This document shows, piece after piece, positions 59,184 to 64,000 of a stretch of DNA of 64,000 bases (positions are counted from its first letter, which is position 1; every line of letters starts with the position of its first letter). Origin of the DNA: Liopterus haemorrhoidalis (Eukaryota; Arthropoda; Insecta; Coleoptera; Dytiscidae); the NCBI GenBank assembly GCA_963971575.1, contig OZ020622.1:5680279-5744278 (forward strand), written 5' to 3'. The notes beneath the pieces were generated by a model that was given only the letters and a program-made list of their open reading frames with translations, was not told the DNA's origin and searched no databases. Both the position numbers and the translations under genes were made by a program.

Positions 59184-59415
59184 GAGGGGCGCACACAGAT
59201 TTTTGGCTTGGGGGGGGGTCCAATTATACATAATTTTTATAAACACGGCAAAATTTAATTTTCAAGTGAAGAGCAAAAAAAAGGTCCTCACTTCTAAATT
59301 TTAAGTAAAGAGCAAAAAAAAGGTCCTCACTTCTAAATTTTAAGTGAAGAGCAAAAAAAAATCCTCACTTCTCACAGTACGGGGGGGGGGTCCGGACCCC
59401 TTGTGTGCGCCCCTG
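59184..59415. mobile_element. hAT-type MITE containing the 40-bp array
   Basis: Ends gaggggcgcacacag and ttgtgtgcgcccctg; ATGGAACA duplication (59176-59183, 59416-59423). Three units of caagtgaagagc-A-run-ggtcctcacttctaaatttt lie inside. Confidence 0.9.
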
Positions 59416-59621
59416 ATGGAACATTATAATGTTGTTTGTACTCGTCCCTTAAGATAAAGTTTTGCCTTATTAATGTGCGGAATCTTATAGGAATTCCCTC
59501 CTTTTACTAACATAGTTGTTTTTAGACAAATTTGTAATGTTAGAAAAACATTATCAAGGGTTTGTATGTTTAATACATTAAATGCATTTTGTTGTTTGAT
59601 AATATTGTTTGTAATCGTCTC

Positions 59622-60520
59622 TTATGCCGGGTTTACATTGGTAGAGTAAAAGAGCTAGTAACTAGTGCAAGTAACTAGAAACTAGTTACTATCCCAGTGT
59701 AAACAGTTGACAATATGACTAGTAGAGTACTAGCTTCTAGTAGTTGGGCTAGGATAGCAGCTAGCTCATCGACGTATTTACTAGCTACTATCTTTTCCCC
59801 CACTACGCAAAATTGATTAATTTCCAATTGGCGGCAAGCAGTTACCTGTCATAACAAATGGAAAAAACCCATATCAGGTACGTTATAATTTATTTATATA
59901 AATTGCGTGAATTTATTAATTGATGATTTCTGAAATCATCTGTGAAATAGCTGCCTTTGATACACGAAAAAGATGTAGACTACGTTAACTATTTCCTGTG
60001 GCTAGGAAATAAAGCGTTAATTCCAATTTTATTCTTGCTGGAATCGCATCCCTCATTAGTGTATCAGTTCGTTGTATTAATAGACTAACTAAATTTAATA
60101 GCCTATTAAAATCATGTGGTGTCATTCTTAAACACAGTCTGTACTCTTTTTGATCTTCCACAGCTAATTCACGAAATAGAAGAGCTGATGCGCCATGGGT
60201 AACTCTTCTATTAATCCATTTTTTAACCCATTTTCGTTTAGGCTTATATTATTATTTCTTCAATAAGACAATCAGTTATTTCCTTCACAAGAAATGATGT
60301 AATACAAAATACCATTTTTTAATGGCATCACGCCGGCGACGGTGTATATTCATATTCATAAATTATTTTTTGCAAAAAGATAATTGCACAACAAAATCAC
60401 AGTGAAGATGTCAAATGTGTTTTGACACTTACTATCCAGAAAATAAGATAGTAGAGTAAAGCGCGTAGTACTTACGCTAGTTACTAGCTCTTTTACTCTA
60501 CCAATATAAACCCGGCATAA
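59622..60520 (-). mobile_element. PIF/Harbinger-like transposon
   Basis: Inverted ends of about 40 bp (ttatgccgggtttacattgg left; ccaatataaacccggcataa right). The minus strand at 59985-60247 encodes a HARBI1-like N-terminal transposase segment. Confidence 0.85.
59985..60247 (-). pseudogene. Harbinger (HARBI1-like) transposase fragment
   Basis: KWVKKWINRRVTHGASALLF, REL, EYRLCLRMTPHDFNRLLNLV, DTLMRDAIPARIKLELTLYF LATG: the conserved N-terminal region of PIF/Harbinger transposases, ending at a stop before the DDE domain. Confidence 0.82.
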
Positions 60521-61435
60521 AACATTTACTGGTAAATGTATGGTGATTATGATATGTTGAAAATTTTCTGTGCGCCACTGTTTACCTGTGCATTGTACAG
60601 TTAAATTCAGATGTGCTTCGAGACGAAAAGGGGTACGGGTCAGCCCCCTTTAGATTGTCCAGTACCCTTCTATAGCAGTTCCTCATTTTTACAGTACCTA
60701 CCATCCAGGAGATAAAGCGACAAAAGAAAGCAAAAATAATGTTGAGATTTCACTGCGAAATGCACAAGGGGAGAACAAGCTAAAACGGGATACTTAGAAC
60801 TCGCATCTACCAGCTTTCAAGATAATTAATTGGTCTAGTGAAACGCTGTTTTATTATTCTCTTTTTATAATAGATGGACTTCTTTTGCTTACTTTTTTAA
60901 ATAAAAATGGCGTTCTTTTAACTTAAACGTTATTTTTATTTTACATAACAATAAATTATACAAAGGTTCATTAATAAATAAGGATATTTTTACACAGTTT
61001 TATTGAATAGTTATGCGATAAATAAAAATACAATATGTGTTATATTTTCATATTATTAAGACTGTTTTACAATATACTTCTTAGTACACTTTCAAACTTT
61101 TGACGCTACTCAAACTTTTAAAACTACCTTCTGAAGTACCGGAACGAAGTAAGACGGAAAAAATGGCTTCTCAGTTTAAACTGCCACGAATGTATGTATG
61201 CGCATGATCAAAATTACAGGGAATTTTAAGTGGGTTTTACACAGTTCAATTTATTGATCAATATATTGAAACTGTTGACCTTCATTTTATTGATGTGTGT
61301 AAAATGTTCAAATTTCATCAATAAATAAATTAGAATAGAACAAGTTCTATTTTTATCAATATTTTAGGAAATTCTAGGTATATTTTTATCTATTTAGTTA
61401 CTGCTAATTATTGTAGCAAGAAATTTATAGGTTAC

Positions 61436-61598
61436 AGTCTGTTTTTTTGGTTTAGGCGGAACTAGATTTTCAATTTTAGTAACTTTTACCGATTAAGTGA
61501 GACTTTTGATAATTTTGTTTATCAAAAGCCTACTTTAAACCATAAAAGAAGAATGAAAATTCCAGTTAGTTCCGCTTAAACGTTTGAAATAGCCTATA
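61436..61598. mobile_element. TTCCAAACG-family MITE, short copy
   Basis: cagtctgtttttttggttta...gcggaactag at the left and agttccgcttaaacgtttga at 61563, as in the other copies. Confidence 0.75.
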
Positions 61599-61770
61599 TG
61601 TGTTTAATTTTAAAATTTGCCAGTTCCACTTAGAACCGCCAACGTTCTATTTCACCATCTTCTAGGATATTTCTTTTATTTTTGTTTATAGCTCATAATT
61701 TTGTACGTTTCTGTGAAGATATTTTCAATATTATCATTGCACACAGGAGAATCGTCAGTTCATTTTACAA

Positions 61771-63235
61771 ATGTTTAATTCTGGTAAACTTATTCAGAAG
61801 GTGCTAGGTTGCTCCGCTAAAATGGTATCTAATGCCAAAAAGTGGACTCTAGAACCTGAAAATCGGGATCGGACATCTAAAACTTCGCCAACAGATAGAA
61901 AAATTGTAAGGTTTGCAAAGTTAAACCCTTTTATTACTTCTACACAAATAAATAACGAATTAGACCTGCCAATTTCTGCATCAACTGTAAGAAAACGCCT
62001 TATAAAAGCAAATCTGAAAGACCAAGAAAAACTCCGCTGTTAAACAAGAGAGAACGGGAAAATAGAATTTAATTTTCCAAAGAACACCAACTTAGCCACA
62101 GTCAAAATAGCGCAATATTCTTTGGTCTGATGAAACAAAAATTGTTTTATTTAATCCTGGTATCTGCCAAAAGCAAGTACGCAGGCTTCCATGCACGAAG
62201 TACAATCCTAAGCACACTACAAAGACAACAAAACACGGCGGCTATAGTGTTATGGTTGGTTTATATACGGAACAAGAATAAGGAATAGGAAATAAGAATA
62301 GTACACAAGATGTTAAAACATGGCTGCGCCGTATATCGGTTTATGTAGGAATGAAATTTAACTTAAACTCAAGAATAGTTGGTAACATTTAACATTTTAT
62401 TCCTATTCCAAGAATAAGAGACGATAAGCATGCGCACAATGGTCAAAATGTCGGCCGTAATAAAATTTGTTCAACAGATGTTTTCCAGCTGTGATCAGAA
62501 GGTTGAAAAGAACAAAATAATGTGTGAAACACAAGCAAATAAATTTACAAAATCTTGTAAATCCATTTTACTTAACACGAAATTTTTTTAAAGGTTATAT
62601 TAAACACAACAACCTGTCAAACGACAACCGTTAAACACAGGCCAACGCAAGTACGCAGGCGCAGCGACGAAATGTTATGTCCGATATAAACGGTTTCATA
62701 TTTTTTATTCTTGTGTACTATTCTTATTTCCCATTCCATATTCTTGTTCCGTATATAAACCAACGATTAGATGGTATGGGGATATTTTTCTTCGAACGGA
62801 GTGGGCCTTATTTTCTGGATTAAAGATATAATGGACGCGAATGTTTATGTCAGTATCTTGCAGTATGTCATGCTTGGCTTTATAGAGGAGGAAATGCCTT
62901 TAAAATGGTTATTTATGCAAGATAATGACCCAAAGCAAACCTCCCGCAAAACAAAAAATTGGTTTAATGAAAATAGGGTTACTGTTATGGGTTGACCAGC
63001 TCAATCTCCGGGTTTAAACCCTATAGTGAACTTGTGGGCTGATGTAAAAATTAAAATATCTTCTCCAAAACCTGCTAACAAAGAAGAATTATGGAAAGAA
63101 ATTGAAATAGCTTGGAAATCTATTCCCTTGGAGAAATGCCGGTAGCTAATTGATTCTATACCGTGAAGATGTGTAGAAGTAATACGAAAAAAAAGGTCAT
63201 GGAACCAAATATTACAGAAATAATAAAGAAAATTT
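61771..63235 (+). pseudogene. Tc1-like transposase split by a foldback MITE
   Basis: First part: MFNSGKLIQKVLGCSAKMVS, an HTH region, ISASTVRKRLIKANLK and a stop, then KHGGYSVM. After the insertion MVWGYFSSNGVGLIFWIKDI continues, then LFMQDNDPKQTSRKTKNWF and SPGLNPIVNLWADVK. Several stops. Confidence 0.88.
62255..62765. mobile_element. Foldback MITE inserted in the Tc1-like transposase
   Basis: ttggtttatatacggaacaa (62257) and inverse ttgttccgtatataaaccaa (62744-62763), with matching arms of over 50 bp. It interrupts the host frame between GGYSVM and VWGYF. Confidence 0.9.
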
Positions 63236-64000
63236 AATGTTAAAATGAGTTTTATTTATTTTATGAAGTGTACTGCTATATTTATGAAGAGTGTTTTATT
63301 CTTTACGATATTATTTTGTTTCTCTTATCCAATATGTTAAAATATATCCAAAACTAAATATTTAAATCATTAGATAACAATGTTTAACTGCTATTTAAAA
63401 TATTTAAGCATCGTTTTCAAAATGCTTTACATATTTTTTAATCTTTTGTGGTTGATTATATCATAAGAAAATTTCCCAAGATATCTAGACGAAAACAGCG
63501 GATATCTTTTGTTCAAAATCGTCTTGAATTTCTGTACAGCCTGTTTTATTTTATACCAATGCTAGTATGTCTTCAACAATAGAACCCTTTATAGCCTTTT
63601 GTCATCGTATTTTTTTCTGTTTGTTGAAATATAAAACGTCTGATTTATTAAGTTCAAGGGAATTTATATTTATGTTTTTTAAAAAAGAATATTTTTAATA
63701 GAATTACTACAAATTCGTGTTCTACGGTGCGTTGTTGTGTTGATTATTATTAACAGTACCTATTTGTACTAAAATTTTTACTTTGTAAATAACTACTTTC
63801 CCCTTTTAATACTTTTTAAAAATGTAATTGAACTTCCTTTTTTAAAAATAGTATTACACTTTAAACGGTTTTCCACCTGATAATTTAACCATCTGTTTTC
63901 CCCTTTTTAAGAACGCCACTGTACGTAACGATCGCTGGTTTTGATCTCCAGGTGCCAGCTGGTAGTTGGTCAGCCGACGACAGAATTCTGCAGGTGCCAC
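63236..64000. other. Right edge; possible exon start at 63953
   Basis: AT-rich to about 63900. Then an acceptor-like tggttttgatctccag precedes GC-richer open sequence (VPAGSWSADDRILQVP) running off the window. Both strands are open, so this is uncertain. Confidence 0.3.

Overview
This is nuclear DNA of an arthropod, most likely an insect. The evidence is AT-rich sequence, long introns, GT-AG spliced genes with insect-like products, TCAGT-type initiator motifs, and very many small DNA transposons (mariner, Tc1, pogo/Tigger, hAT, PIF/Harbinger, THAP-bearing and foldback elements). I cannot name the species. No CRISPR array, rRNA gene or bacterial operon is visible. Gene models were built by eye from splice signals, reading phase and protein-family resemblance.

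Layout: (1) Positions 694-21366, minus strand: a SOL-1-like (suppressor of lurcher) secreted or membrane protein with five CUB domains and an LDL-receptor class A module. It has widely spaced exons, two alternative signal-peptide first exons and a 27-nt microexon; its 3' end lies left of the window. Probable 5' UTR exons lie near 22.6 and 24.8 kb. (2) Positions 27224-37582, minus: a complete SYNCRIP/hnRNP Q/R gene (Drosophila Syp). It encodes about 624 residues with an acidic N-terminal domain, three RRMs and an RG/Y-rich tail. A pair of equal-length, phase-matched duplicate exons encodes the first half of RRM2 and looks mutually exclusive. (3) Positions 42192-45829, plus: a secreted protein of about 801 residues built from two tandem copies of the GPR158/179-type Cache plus EGF-like ectodomain. 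It has no seven-helix domain and ends in a GPI-anchor-like tail. (4) Positions 50443-50886 and 55694-58800, both minus: two tandem paralogs of mitochondrial pyruvate carrier subunit 1. Intron 2 of the second copy is inflated by a hAT element and a dead Tc1-like transposase.

The rest is introns and intergenic DNA made largely of transposon remnants, many nested and several with intact target-site duplications. The most unusual are a mariner remnant with plant-type (Stowaway/DD39D-like) ends and a transposase fragment (46293-46696), a roughly 40-bp minisatellite motif recurring inside unrelated transposons, a 79-bp minisatellite whose unit resembles a transposon end (3935-4565), and a foldback element with two tail-to-tail transposase fragments (4564-6284). 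The five host genes do not form a pathway; SOL-1-like and GPR158-like ectodomains both suggest synaptic or extracellular roles, SYNCRIP acts on mRNA, and MPC1 acts in mitochondria.
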